64,000 bases of DNA from CADEDH01 sp963732695 (GTDB lineage: Bacteria; Actinomycetota; Acidimicrobiia; Acidimicrobiales; SZUA-35), in assembly GCA_963732695.1 (NCBI GenBank), contig CAVTAP010000001.1, positions 1 through 64,000 on the forward strand, given 5' to 3'. Both the position numbers and the translations under genes were made by a program. How positions within the stretch are numbered: position 1 is the stretch's first letter; the number at the start of each line of letters is the position of its first letter. Under the pieces are notes generated by a model. That model was not told the origin of the DNA and did no database searches. It saw nothing but the letters and a program-made list of their open reading frames with translations. Below are positions 24,228-32,989 of this stretch, piece by piece.

Positions 24228-26207
24228 GTGGCCAGCGGTACCTCTCCCCGGACGACAGAGAACGGCTCGAGCGAGCCCTCGTCGCCCACGCCGCCGCTGT
24301 GGAAGGTGGAGGGGGCCCCGTCCGGCCCCGCCGACTCCCCCCCGGCGAAGCCGGCCCAGAACCCCATGCGCCGGCCCCGGTGGTGGCTGGTCCTGCTGGC
24401 CGCCTTCGCCCTCAACTGGCTCCTGGCGTCGCTGTTCCTCGACCAGCCCACGATCACCACCATCAACTACACCCGGTTCCGCACCGAGCTCGACGCCGGC
24501 AACGTGAAGACCGTCAGCTCCAAGGGCGACACGATCCAGGGTGCTTTGACCAGCCCCATCGACATCGACGGCGCCCAGGTCACCGACTTCACCACCGAGC
24601 GCCCCTCGTTCGCCGAAGACAACCTGCTGCAGATCCTCACCGACAAAGGCGTGGAGGTGTCGGCCAAGCCCATCGTGAGCGACCAGCCATGGTGGCTGGT
24701 GCTGCTGGCCAACTTCGGCCCCACCCTGCTCCTGGTGGGCCTGCTGGTGTTCGCCACCCGGGCCATGCGAGGTGGCATGGGAGCGGGGATCGGCGGCCTC
24801 GGCCGGTCCAAGGCGGTCCGGGTCGACGAGACCGAAGGCGGCAAGCGCACCACCTTCGACGACGTGGCCGGCATCGACGAGGTGGAGGAGCAGGTGGTGG
24901 AGATAGTCGACTTCCTCCGCCACCCCGACAAGTACCGGGCGGTGGGGGCCCAGCTCCCCCGGGGCGTGCTCCTGTCGGGCCTGCCCGGCACGGGCAAGAC
25001 CCTCCTGGCCCGGGCCCTGGCCGGCGAGGCCGGCGTCCCGTTCTTCTCCGCCTCGGCCTCGGAGTTCATCGAGATGATCGTGGGCGTGGGCGCCAGCCGG
25101 GTGCGAGACCTGTTCGAGCAGGCCAAGAAGGTGGCCCCGGCCATCATCTTCATCGACGAGCTCGACGCCATCGGCCGGGCCCGGGGCGGCGGGGCCAGCC
25201 TGGGCGGGGTCGACGAGCGGGAGCAGACGCTCAACCAGATCCTCACCGAGATGGACGGCTTCACCGGGGCCGAGGGCGTGATCGTGGTGGCCGCCACCAA
25301 CCGGCCCGACGTGCTCGACCCGGCCCTCCTCCGCCCCGGCCGGTTCGACCGCCGCATCGTGGTCAACCCGCCCGACATCGTCGGCCGGGAGGCCATTCTC
25401 CAGGTCCACACCCGGGGAGTGCCCCTGGCCCCCGACGTCTCGCTGGCCACCCTGGCCGCGGCCACCCCCGGCATGGTGGGCGCCGACCTCAAGAACCTGA
25501 TCAACGAAGGCGCTCTGCTGGCGGCATCCAAGGGGGAGACGGCGATCACCTACGCCGACCTCACCAACGCCCTGGAGAAGATCGTGCTGGGGGCCGAGCG
25601 CCACATCACCCTGTCGGACGACGAGCGTCACCGCACCGCCTTCCACGAGAGCGGCCACGCGCTGCTGGGCATGCTGATCGCCGGGGCCGACCCGGTGCGC
25701 AAGGTGTCGATCATTCCCCGGGGCCAGGCCCTGGGCGTCACCTTCCAGGCCCCCTCGGCCGACCGCTACGGCTACGACGAGGCCTACCTGCGGGGCCGGA
25801 TCACCGGCGCCCTCGGCGGCCGGGCGGCTGAGGATGTTGTCTACGGCAACGTCACCACCGGGGCCGAGAGCGACCTGGAGCAGGTCACGGCGATCGCCCG
25901 CCAGATGGTGGGGCGGTGGGGGATGTCGGAGGCCATCGGCCCCATCACCGTGCTGCCGGGCGGGCAGGGCGAGAGCTGGTATCCGGGCGACCCCCGCCAG
26001 CCGTCGGAGAGCACGCGGGAGCTGGTCGACCACGAGACCCGGCGTCTGGTCGACGAGTGCTACGACGACGCCCGCCGCCTGTTGCGGGAGCACCGCCCTC
26101 AGCTCGACGCCCTGGCCGGGGCCCTGCTGGAGCGGGAGACCCTCGACGAGGTCGACGCCTACGCCGCGGCCGGCGTCGACCATCCCTCGGTGGAGCCCCT
26201 GCCCTAG
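24228..26207 (+). CDS. ftsH: FtsH-like membrane ATP-dependent zinc metalloprotease
   Basis: 659 residues from GTG 24228 (GTG 24219 also possible). Two membrane segments at about 51-70 and 155-179 flank a periplasmic domain. The AAA+ module has Walker A GLPGTGKT (251-258), Walker B IIFIDELDAIG and the second region of homology NRPDVLDPALLRPGRFDRR. The protease part has HESGH at 473-477 and TTGAESDLEQVT with the acidic zinc ligand. It should unfold and degrade membrane and some soluble proteins. Odd points: a Pro/Ser-rich N-terminal extension of about 45 residues, Leu for the usual Pro in Walker A, and HESGH instead of HEAGH. These suggest a paralogue rather than the housekeeping FtsH. Confidence 0.9.
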   Translation: MASGTSPRTTENGSSEPSSPTPPLWKVEGAPSGPADSPPAKPAQNPMRRPRWWLVLLAAFALNWLLASLFLDQPTITTINYTRFRTELDAGNVKTVSSKGDTIQGALTSPIDIDGAQVTDFTTERPSFAEDNLLQILTDKGVEVSAKPIVSDQPWWLVLLANFGPTLLLVGLLVFATRAMRGGMGAGIGGLGRSKAVRVDETEGGKRTTFDDVAGIDEVEEQVVEIVDFLRHPDKYRAVGAQLPRGVLLSGLPGTGKTLLARALAGEAGVPFFSASASEFIEMIVGVGASRVRDLFEQAKKVAPAIIFIDELDAIGRARGGGASLGGVDEREQTLNQILTEMDGFTGAEGVIVVAATNRPDVLDPALLRPGRFDRRIVVNPPDIVGREAILQVHTRGVPLAPDVSLATLAAATPGMVGADLKNLINEGALLAASKGETAITYADLTNALEKIVLGAERHITLSDDERHRTAFHESGHALLGMLIAGADPVRKVSIIPRGQALGVTFQAPSADRYGYDEAYLRGRITGALGGRAAEDVVYGNVTTGAESDLEQVTAIARQMVGRWGMSEAIGPITVLPGGQGESWYPGDPRQPSESTRELVDHETRRLVDECYDDARRLLREHRPQLDALAGALLERETLDEVDAYAAAGVDHPSVEPLP

Positions 26208-26220
26208 GGTCGGCCCGCCC

Positions 26221-26271
26221 TGGAGTCGGCACCGCCCTGGAGTCGGCACCGCCCTGGAGTCGGCACCGCCC
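26221..26271. repeat. 17 bp tandem repeat, three copies
   Basis: TGGAGTCGGCACCGCCC occurs three times in a row without mismatch, directly after the FtsH-like gene and running into the hairpin at 26267. Confidence 0.9.
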
Positions 26272-26282
26272 GGGAGCGGGCG
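26267..26282. terminator. Hairpin between convergent genes
   Basis: CGCCCG and CGGGCG form a six-pair stem with loop GGAG, placed between the stops of two convergent genes. No T-run follows, so it is a candidate bidirectional terminator only. Confidence 0.45.
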
Positions 26283-26290
26283 CCAGGACG

Positions 26291-28525
26291 TCAGAGGAGA
26301 TGGCGGGACCGGGCGGCCAGCACCGCGGCCCGGCGATCACCGACGGCGAGCTTGCGGTAGATGGCGGCACAGTGCGTCTTGACCGTGTTGAGCGACACGT
26401 AGAGCTCGGCTGCGATCTCCCGCTGCGACAGCGGGGTCGGCAGGTAGCGCAGGACGGCCGATTCCCGCTCGGTCAGGTCGTCGACTGCGCCCGCCACTGA
26501 TTCCGGGGCGGGACCCATCGCCGCCCGGTGGCGGGCGGCGATCCGGCGCAGGTGGACGCCGGCGATCCCGGCGTCCTGGCAGCGCCCCAACCAGACCTGG
26601 GCCTCGGCCAGCAACGCCGCTCCCTCCCCGTCGCCGCCCCCGTCATCGAGATCGAGATCGAGATCGAGATCGAGGTGGAGGTCGGCGCACACCGCCAGCA
26701 CGTGGCCCCGCACCAGCGGCGTCGAGACCCGCTGCACCAGGTCCACCGCCAGGGCGGTATCGCTCCGGATCACCGCCGGGTCGGTGCCGGTACGGGCCCG
26801 GACGGCGTAGGCCGGCGCCACGCCATGGTAGGCGGCCAGCCCGAAGCGGTGGGCCGCCTCTACCGCCGCCTCGGCGGCGGCGTGGGCGCCGGCCGTGGTC
26901 CCGGCCTCCAGCTCGACGATCGACCCGTACACCAGGGCCAGGAGATGAGCCGACCGGCTCGCCTCGTCGGTGGCCTTCTCGACGGCCAGGGCCAGGCATG
27001 CCCGGGCCTCCTCAGCCCGACCGGCCCAGGCGTAGGCGGCACCGGCGGCGGTGGCCAGATCGGCTGGATGGGATGCCAGTTCGTCGTCCGCCGTCACCTG
27101 CTGGGCCACGGCCAGCGCCGCCCCCACGTCTCCGTCGGCCAGCGAGATGTTGATGCTGAGCGGGGTGACGAACAGCGGGTCGAAACCGGCCGGGGCGACG
27201 TCGAGGGCGGTGGCCACCCAGGCCCGGGCCGGGCCGTAGCGGCCGCCGATGAAGTCGCACCAACCGTGGAGCAGGGCGCACACCGTGGACGTGGCGGTGG
27301 CCGGCCCGATCTGTTCGAGCAGCGACCGGAGGGTGTCGATCTGCCCGCCCCGTAACAGCTGCGGCCCGTAGGAACGCATGAGGCGGATGGCCTCGGCGTG
27401 GTCGTCCGCCGCCAGCCGGTGCAGCATCGCCGGGTGGAGATCGCCGGCGGTCCCGTAGGCGACCGCCGCCCGCCGGTGCAGCTCGGCCAGCCGCCCCGGG
27501 AACGCCTGGCCGGCTTCGAGCCGGAGCAGGTCGCGCAGCAGGTGGTGGTAGCGGAAGCAGGTGGCGGCGTTGTCGAGCCGGATCACGAGCTGGTTGGCCG
27601 CCGCCGTGCGGCGGAGCCAGGCAGCGCCGTCGGTCCCGCCGGTCACGGCGTCGACCAGCGGGCCGTCGAGCTGCTCCAGGATCGAGGTCTCCAGGAGGCG
27701 CTGGCGATCGTCGGCGTCGAGGGTGTCGAGCAGCTCGTCGCTGAGGTAGCCGACGACGATCTGGTCGTCGCCCCGGAACGCCTCGACGAACCGGCCCGGG
27801 TCGGCCGCCCGGCCGAGCGAAACCCCGGCCAGCACGAGCCCGGCGGCCCACCCCTCGGTGCGGTCGCACAACTGGTCCACCAGGGCGCCGTCGAGGGTGC
27901 GGCCAGCCGGGCCGAGCAGGCCCTGGGCCTCGCCGGGGTCGAAGCGGAGGTCGGCGGCGCGGATCTCGCTGACCTGGTGGCGGACCCGGAGCCGGCCCAA
28001 GCGGAACGGCGGATCGACCCGGGTGGCCAGCGCCACCGTGACCCGGTGGGGGCAGAGGCCGACGAAGCGCTCGATCCCCCGGTGGATGCCCGGCGTGGCG
28101 ATCAGGTGGTAGTCGTCGATGGCGACGACCAGGGGCTCGGCCCGCCGGGCCAGGGCGTTCACCAGCGCGGTGACGACCACCCGGTCGTCGCCGCCGCTGC
28201 CGGGCACCAGGGGCGCCACCTCGTCGGCCACGGTCCGGTCGACGAGACCGATGGCCTGGAGCAGGTAGGACCAGAACCGGACGGGATCGGCGTCGGCCTC
28301 CTCCACCTGGAGCCAGGCCACCGGCTCGGGCCGCCCGTTCAGCCACGACGCCAGCAGGGTGGTCTTGCCCGAGCCGGCCGGCGCGCTGGCCAGGATGAGG
28401 GGCACACCCTGGTCGAGGCTGGCGTCGAGGATGTCGTGGAGCCGGGACCGGCGCACGAGCCCCGTGGGGGGCGGGGGCGGCCGCAACTTCGTGGCCGCCA
28501 GGCCGGTCGGCCAGTCCCCGCTCAT
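26291..28525 (-). CDS. MalT-like LuxR-family transcriptional activator
   Basis: 744 residues. The N-terminus (AATKLRPPPPPTGLVRRSRL) is typical of MalT-type signal-transduction ATPases. Walker A is SAPAGSGKTTLLASWL at about 47-62; a central region of helical repeats follows; the C-terminus carries a LuxR helix-turn-helix, LTERESAVLRYLPTPLSQRE then IAAELYVSLNTVKTHCAAIY. ATP and an unknown inducer should drive oligomerisation and DNA binding. A run of alternating Leu-Asp (HLDLDLDLDLDLDD), coded by a GAGATC-type hexanucleotide repeat near 26647-26677, lies before the HTH. The ATG at 28525 is six bases after a TAGGGT box. Targets are unknown; the ABC operon upstream is on the same strand. Confidence 0.9.
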   Translation of the reverse strand: MSGDWPTGLAATKLRPPPPPTGLVRRSRLHDILDASLDQGVPLILASAPAGSGKTTLLASWLNGRPEPVAWLQVEEADADPVRFWSYLLQAIGLVDRTVADEVAPLVPGSGGDDRVVVTALVNALARRAEPLVVAIDDYHLIATPGIHRGIERFVGLCPHRVTVALATRVDPPFRLGRLRVRHQVSEIRAADLRFDPGEAQGLLGPAGRTLDGALVDQLCDRTEGWAAGLVLAGVSLGRAADPGRFVEAFRGDDQIVVGYLSDELLDTLDADDRQRLLETSILEQLDGPLVDAVTGGTDGAAWLRRTAAANQLVIRLDNAATCFRYHHLLRDLLRLEAGQAFPGRLAELHRRAAVAYGTAGDLHPAMLHRLAADDHAEAIRLMRSYGPQLLRGGQIDTLRSLLEQIGPATATSTVCALLHGWCDFIGGRYGPARAWVATALDVAPAGFDPLFVTPLSINISLADGDVGAALAVAQQVTADDELASHPADLATAAGAAYAWAGRAEEARACLALAVEKATDEASRSAHLLALVYGSIVELEAGTTAGAHAAAEAAVEAAHRFGLAAYHGVAPAYAVRARTGTDPAVIRSDTALAVDLVQRVSTPLVRGHVLAVCADLHLDLDLDLDLDDGGGDGEGAALLAEAQVWLGRCQDAGIAGVHLRRIAARHRAAMGPAPESVAGAVDDLTERESAVLRYLPTPLSQREIAAELYVSLNTVKTHCAAIYRKLAVGDRRAAVLAARSRHLL

Positions 28526-28531
28526 CGACCG

Positions 28532-28537
28532 ACCCTA
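28532..28537 (-). promoter_or_regulatory. TAGGGT -10 box, leaderless type
   Basis: Read on the minus strand, TAGGGT ends six bases before ATG 28525 of the MalT-like regulator. Confidence 0.55.
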
Positions 28538-28548
28538 CCCTCCGCTGG

Positions 28549-29343
28549 TCAGTCCGTGTCCCGTCGGCCCACCAGCACGATCCCGAGGCCCAGCGTGGCC
28601 AGCGCATAGGCGCCGAAGACGAGCCCGTACTGGGGTCGGGTGAGGGCCACCCGCAGCATCTCGGGGGTGTCGAGGTCGGACCCGACGTCGAGCAGGCGGT
28701 AGCCGGCGTTGAAGGGGAGGAAGCGGGCCACCCGGGCCGGAGCGAAGGCGACGATGAGGTTCTCGGCCACGAACCACCACACGAGCAGGCCGGCGATGGC
28801 CCCGGCGCTGCGCCGGGCGATCATGCCGACGCCCAGGCCGATCACGGCCGCCAGCGCGGTGTAGAGCAGGGCCCACGCCGTCCGACCGGCGATGGCCGAC
28901 GAGTCGCCCACCGCCAGACCGCCGGCCAGGGCGCCGGCGAACCCGGCGGCCAAGCCCACGGCCCCCAGCGCCAGGCCCACGGCCGCGGCCGTGACCGTCT
29001 TGCTGAGGGCCAGCACGCCCCGGGCCGGTTGGGCGGTGAAGGCGATGGCCAGCGTGCCGTGCTGGGCCTCGGAGCTGAACAGGATGATGGCGGCGATGGC
29101 CGACAACACGGCGGTGAGCAGCACCGGGTAGGTGAACACCTGGGAGGCGGTGAGCACCTCGTCGGTCACCAGGGTGGCCACGGCCCACGAGGCGAAGGCG
29201 TCGATGGCGACGGTGAGACCGAGGATGGCCCGGTTGGACCGGAGGGTCGACAGCTTGATCCACTCGCTGCGGAGGGCGGCCGGGATAGCGCCGCCCGGGG
29301 TCGGGGTGATCGGGGGGTGGATGGTCTGGGTCGGGGTGTTCAT
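28549..29343 (-). CDS. ABC transporter permease (ABC-2 type)
   Basis: 264 residues, six predicted membrane segments, including VLLTAVLSAIAAIILFSSEA and AVGLALGAVGLAAGFAGALA. The soluble loop AIPAALRSEWIKLSTLRSNR near the N-terminus is the typical start of ABC-2 export permeases. EAQHGTLAIAFTAQPARGVL is the family's conserved coupling region. With the ATPase upstream it should form an exporter for an unknown compound. Third gene of a minus-strand operon; the gap to the ATPase stop is about 50 bases. Confidence 0.88.
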   Translation of the reverse strand: MNTPTQTIHPPITPTPGGAIPAALRSEWIKLSTLRSNRAILGLTVAIDAFASWAVATLVTDEVLTASQVFTYPVLLTAVLSAIAAIILFSSEAQHGTLAIAFTAQPARGVLALSKTVTAAAVGLALGAVGLAAGFAGALAGGLAVGDSSAIAGRTAWALLYTALAAVIGLGVGMIARRSAGAIAGLLVWWFVAENLIVAFAPARVARFLPFNAGYRLLDVGSDLDTPEMLRVALTRPQYGLVFGAYALATLGLGIVLVGRRDTD

Positions 29344-29396
29344 CGTCGTTCCTTTGCTGGGTCGATGGGGTGGGCGAGCCGGCGGCGGCCGGCGGG

Positions 29397-30293
29397 TCAG
29401 GCGGAGGCGAACTCGGCGGCGGCCGAGGTCAGGGCGAGGAGGCTGTCTTCCAGCGATCCGACGGCTTCGGTCAACCCGTCGAGCCGGATGCCATGGTCGA
29501 AGGCGACGGCCGACACGGCGGCCTTCGACGTGCCCCGGGCCTCGACCCGGGTCCCTCGGGCCTCGGCCTCGATGCCCTGGGCCGCCAGCAGGGCCACCAG
29601 GTCGGCGGCCCGGGGCGTCTCGGCCACCACGGTGACCTCGCTGCGGGCGGTGATGGCGGCCAACGGCTCGGCGGCCAGCAGCCGCCCGTTGCCGACCACC
29701 ACCAGATCGTCGGCGAACATGGCCAGCTCGCCGATGAGATGGCTGGACACGAACACGGTGCCGCCCTGGTCGGCGAAGCGGCGCAGGTAGGTGCGCAGCC
29801 AGCGGATCCCGTCGGGGTCGAGGCCGTTCGACGGCTCGTCGAGGAGCAGGATCCGCGGCTCGCCCAGCAGGGCACCGGCCAGGGCCAGGCGCTGGCGCAT
29901 ACCGAGGGAGAACCCGCCGGCTCGCTGATCGGCCACCGTCTCCAGCCCCACCTCGGCCAGCACCGCCTCGATCCGGGCCATCGGGATGCGGCTGAGGGCG
30001 GCGGCGGCCCGGAGGTGGTTGCGGGCCGTGCGCCCCGGGTGCATGCAGCGGGCGTCGAGGACCGAACCCACGACCCGGGCCGGGCTGGCCAGCTGGCGGT
30101 AGGCGATGCCGTGGTAGCGGACCTCACCCTGGTCGGGGCGGGTGAGACCCACCATCATCCGCATCGTGGTCGACTTGCCCGCCCCGTTGGGGCCGACGAA
30201 GCCGGTGACCCGCCCGTCGGCCGCCTCGAAGGTCAGATCGTCGACGGCGGTCCGCCGGCCGTACTGCTTGGTGAGTCCGGACACGGTGATCAT
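29397..30293 (-). CDS. ABC transporter ATP-binding protein
   Basis: 298 residues. Walker A is GPNGAGKSTTMRMMVGLTRP, the Q-loop follows, the ABC signature reads FSLGMRQRLALAGALLGEPR, and Walker B is ILLLDEPSNGLDPDGIRWLR. The C-terminal tail (ARGTRVEARGTSKAAVSAVA) is the extension seen in drug- or lantibiotic-exporter ATPases. It energises the permease at 28549. Its ATG overlaps the stop of the small upstream gene (ATGA), which indicates translational coupling. Confidence 0.92.
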   Translation of the reverse strand: MITVSGLTKQYGRRTAVDDLTFEAADGRVTGFVGPNGAGKSTTMRMMVGLTRPDQGEVRYHGIAYRQLASPARVVGSVLDARCMHPGRTARNHLRAAAALSRIPMARIEAVLAEVGLETVADQRAGGFSLGMRQRLALAGALLGEPRILLLDEPSNGLDPDGIRWLRTYLRRFADQGGTVFVSSHLIGELAMFADDLVVVGNGRLLAAEPLAAITARSEVTVVAETPRAADLVALLAAQGIEAEARGTRVEARGTSKAAVSAVAFDHGIRLDGLTEAVGSLEDSLLALTSAAAEFASA

Positions 30294-30598
30294 GGCTGCG
30301 CTCCTGGGTGCGGGGTGACGGGTGTTGCGGGGGTCGGGGGAAGGGGCGTGATCGACACCACGTCGGTGTTCACCGACGTCAGGTGGGCCAGCACGCCGTT
30401 GAGGTGGGCGGCATCGTTGATCTCACCCACCAGGCGGGTGACGCCGACGGTGCTGTGGTCGACGGTGAAGTCGTCGAGCAGGGGCCGCAGGAGCCGAGCG
30501 TTGGCTCGGCCCCGGACCACGATCTCGTAGGTGGTTGATGGGGGCACGTCTCCACCGTCGTCGACGACGGTATGAGGCCGCCTCACCCGTGTCCCCAT
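30290..30598 (-). CDS. Small protein linked to the ABC exporter
   Basis: Up to 102 residues. The core, TYEIVVRGRANARLLRPLLD then TVGVTRLVGEINDAAHLNGV and LAHLTSVNTDVVSITPLPPT, recalls small uncharacterised proteins encoded just upstream of ABC-2 exporters in actinobacteria. It overlaps the ATPase start by four bases. The N-terminal 15-18 residues before VPPSTTYEIV are not conserved-looking, so the GTG near 30546 may be the true start. Role unknown; a regulatory subunit is a guess. Confidence 0.65.
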   Translation of the reverse strand: MGTRVRRPHTVVDDGGDVPPSTTYEIVVRGRANARLLRPLLDDFTVDHSTVGVTRLVGEINDAAHLNGVLAHLTSVNTDVVSITPLPPTPATPVTPHPGAQP

Positions 30599-30628
30599 CT
30601 CACCCGGGTGGGATCAGCGGCCGTGCAC

Positions 30629-30634
30629 TACGGT
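30629..30634 (+). promoter_or_regulatory. TACGGT -10 box, leaderless type
   Basis: TACGGT ends six bases before ATG 30641. Confidence 0.55.
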
Positions 30635-30640
30635 GCGCCC

Positions 30641-31600
30641 ATGACGACCAAACGGGTGGCGATCCTCAACGACTACCAGCGGGTGGCACTCACCTCGGCC
30701 GACTGGTCGGGACTCGACGGCCGGGTGGACGTCACCGTGTTCGACCACCACATCGCCGACGTCGACGAGCTGGTGGCCACCCTCGAACCGTTCGAGATCG
30801 TGGTGGCCATGCGGGAGCGCACGGCCTTTCCCCGCCCGGTGCTGGAGCGCCTCGGAAACCTGGAGCTGCTCGTCACCACCGGCCCCCGCAACGCCGTGAT
30901 CGACGCCGCCGACTGCGCCGCCCTCGGCATCGCCTACTGCGGTACCGGCGGCTCGGTGCACTCCACCGCCGAGCTGACCTGGGCCCTGATCCTGGCCTGC
31001 GCCCGCCACATCCCCACCGAGATCGAAGCCGTGCGCAACGGCGGCTGGATGACCACCGTGGGGGCCGACCTTCACGGCGCCACCCTCGGGCTGTGCGGCC
31101 TGGGCCGCATCGGCGGGATGGTGGCCCGGGTGGGTCAGGCCTTCGGCATGGATCTCGTCGCCTGGAGTCAGAACCTCACGGCCGAGCGGTGCGCCGAGGT
31201 GGGCGCCCGCCTGGTGACGAAGGAGGAGCTGTTCGCCGCCTCCGACTTCCTCACCGTCCACCTCGTGCTGTCGGACCGCACCCGGAGCCTGGTGGGGGAG
31301 GCCGAGCTGCGGGCCATGAAGCCCACGGCCTGGCTGATCAACACCAGCCGGGGCCCCATCGCCGACGAGGAGGCTCTGGCCCTGGCCTGCGCCGAGGGCT
31401 GGATCGCCGGTGCCGGGCTCGACGCCTACGGCATCGAGCCCCTTCCTGCCGGCCATCCGTTCCGCACCCTGCCCAACGTGCTGCCGTCGCCCCACATCGG
31501 CTACGTGTCGGAGAACGTCTACCGCCTGTTCTTCGCCGACATCGTGGAGGACGTCACCGCCTTCCTCGACGGCTCGCCGGTGCGGGTGATCACTCCCTGA
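30641..31600 (+). CDS. D-2-hydroxyacid dehydrogenase family protein
   Basis: 319 residues. NAD(P)-dependent reduction of a 2-oxoacid to a D-2-hydroxyacid, or the reverse, is expected. The Rossmann loop is GLCGLGRIGGMVARVGQAFG, the catalytic arginine lies in LINTSRGPIADEEAL, and the final conserved block VLPSPHIGYVSENVYRLFF provides the histidine. N-terminal LVTTGPRNAVIDAADCAALG is the substrate-domain motif. The start at 30641 is fixed by the leaderless box six bases upstream. The exact substrate (phosphoglycerate, lactate, glyoxylate) cannot be chosen; the protein lacks the C-terminal ACT domain of SerA. Confidence 0.88.
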   Translation: MTTKRVAILNDYQRVALTSADWSGLDGRVDVTVFDHHIADVDELVATLEPFEIVVAMRERTAFPRPVLERLGNLELLVTTGPRNAVIDAADCAALGIAYCGTGGSVHSTAELTWALILACARHIPTEIEAVRNGGWMTTVGADLHGATLGLCGLGRIGGMVARVGQAFGMDLVAWSQNLTAERCAEVGARLVTKEELFAASDFLTVHLVLSDRTRSLVGEAELRAMKPTAWLINTSRGPIADEEALALACAEGWIAGAGLDAYGIEPLPAGHPFRTLPNVLPSPHIGYVSENVYRLFFADIVEDVTAFLDGSPVRVITP

Positions 31601-31643
31601 CGTAATTTTTCGTGGCATCGCCGTTCGGGCCACCATGGTCGGC

Positions 31644-32963
31644 ATGGATGCTCGCCGTTCCAACCGGCCGAGGCCGCCGTTCCACGGCTGGCGGATCGTA
31701 GAAGGGGGATTCCTGATCCAGGCCCTCCACAGCGGTCTCGTGTTCAACGCCTTCGCCCTCACCGCCGTGGCCCTGCAGGAGGAGTTCGCCTGGTCGGCCA
31801 GCGCCCTCGGCCTGGCCTTCGCCCTCAATCGGGCCGAGAGCGGCATGCTGGGCCCGATCCAGGGGTGGATGAACGACCGGTTCGGCCCCAAACGGGTGCT
31901 GCAGCTGGGAGCCGGGATCATGGCCCTCGGCTTCGTGCTGTTCGCCACGCTCGACACCCTGGCCGAGTTCTACGCCTACTACCTGCTGGTGGCCCTGGGC
32001 TCCAGCCTGGCCGGTTTCCTCGGCATCACGGTGGCCATCGTCCACTGGTTCGAGCGCAAACGCTCCCGGGCCCTGGCCTACGCCCAGATGGGCTTCGCCG
32101 TGGGCGGCGTGTTCGCCTTCGGCGTCGGCCTGCTCATCGACGCCGTGGGGTGGCGAGGCACGGCCCTCATTTCCGCCGGCCTCACCCTGGTGGTCATCCT
32201 CCCGCTGGCTCAGGTCTTCCACCGCGACCCGGCCGACGTGGGCCAGCACGTCGACGGGATCCCGCCCGACGAGATCGACGAGCAGGCCGACCCCCTCCCG
32301 GCCACGGTGAGCCGGGTCCACTTCACCGCCGCCGAGGCGCTGCGGGCCCCGGCCTTCTGGTACATCAGCATCGGCCACGCCTCGGCCCTGCTGGTGGTGG
32401 GGGCGTCGATGAGCCACCTCGGCCTGTACCTCGACGAGGAACGCCACTTCTCCAGCCTCCACACGGCGTTCGTGGTGGGTGCCCTGCCGGCGATGATGGG
32501 CGTCGGCCAACTCGTCGGTGGCTGGCTGGGCGACCGGATGGACAAGCGCCTGCTGGTCACGATCGCCATGCTGGGCCACGGCCTCGGCCTGTTGCTGTTG
32601 GCCCTGGCCACGAGTTGGCCGCTCGTGTGGCTGTTCGTGCTGTTCCACGGGCTGGCCTGGGGGGTGCGGGGCCCGATCCAGTCCTCCATGCGGGCCGACT
32701 ACTTCGGCGCCACCGACTTCGGCAAGATCATGGGCTGGTCGTCGCTGGTGGTGATGTTCGGGATGGTGGCCGGGCCGGTGCTGGCCGGCGTGCTGCGCGA
32801 CGCCACCGGCAGCTACGTGCTCGGCTTCATCATCCTGGCCGCCTTCGCCGGCCTGGGCAGCGTGTGGTTCCACCTGGCCAAGCCGCCGGCTTTGCCGCTG
32901 CGGGCCGAAGGAGCGGCGTCGGCCGGCGGCTCGACCCTTCCCGGCCTGGCGTCCAGGATCTAG
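31644..32963 (+). CDS. MFS transporter
   Basis: About 440 residues with 12 predicted membrane segments. It resembles monocarboxylate-type carriers: N-terminal RPPFHGWRIVEGGFLIQALH, motif A-like PIQGWMNDRFGPKRVLQLGA after the second segment, and GGWLGDRMDKRLLVTIAMLG at the equivalent place in the second half. It should exchange or import an organic acid with protons. ATGs at 31635 and 31644 are both possible. Located 34 bases after the hydroxyacid dehydrogenase on the same strand, so co-transcription and a shared organic-acid role are plausible. Confidence 0.88.
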   Translation: MDARRSNRPRPPFHGWRIVEGGFLIQALHSGLVFNAFALTAVALQEEFAWSASALGLAFALNRAESGMLGPIQGWMNDRFGPKRVLQLGAGIMALGFVLFATLDTLAEFYAYYLLVALGSSLAGFLGITVAIVHWFERKRSRALAYAQMGFAVGGVFAFGVGLLIDAVGWRGTALISAGLTLVVILPLAQVFHRDPADVGQHVDGIPPDEIDEQADPLPATVSRVHFTAAEALRAPAFWYISIGHASALLVVGASMSHLGLYLDEERHFSSLHTAFVVGALPAMMGVGQLVGGWLGDRMDKRLLVTIAMLGHGLGLLLLALATSWPLVWLFVLFHGLAWGVRGPIQSSMRADYFGATDFGKIMGWSSLVVMFGMVAGPVLAGVLRDATGSYVLGFIILAAFAGLGSVWFHLAKPPALPLRAEGAASAGGSTLPGLASRI

Positions 32964-32989
32964 GTCGACCAGGGTCAGTGATCACCGCC

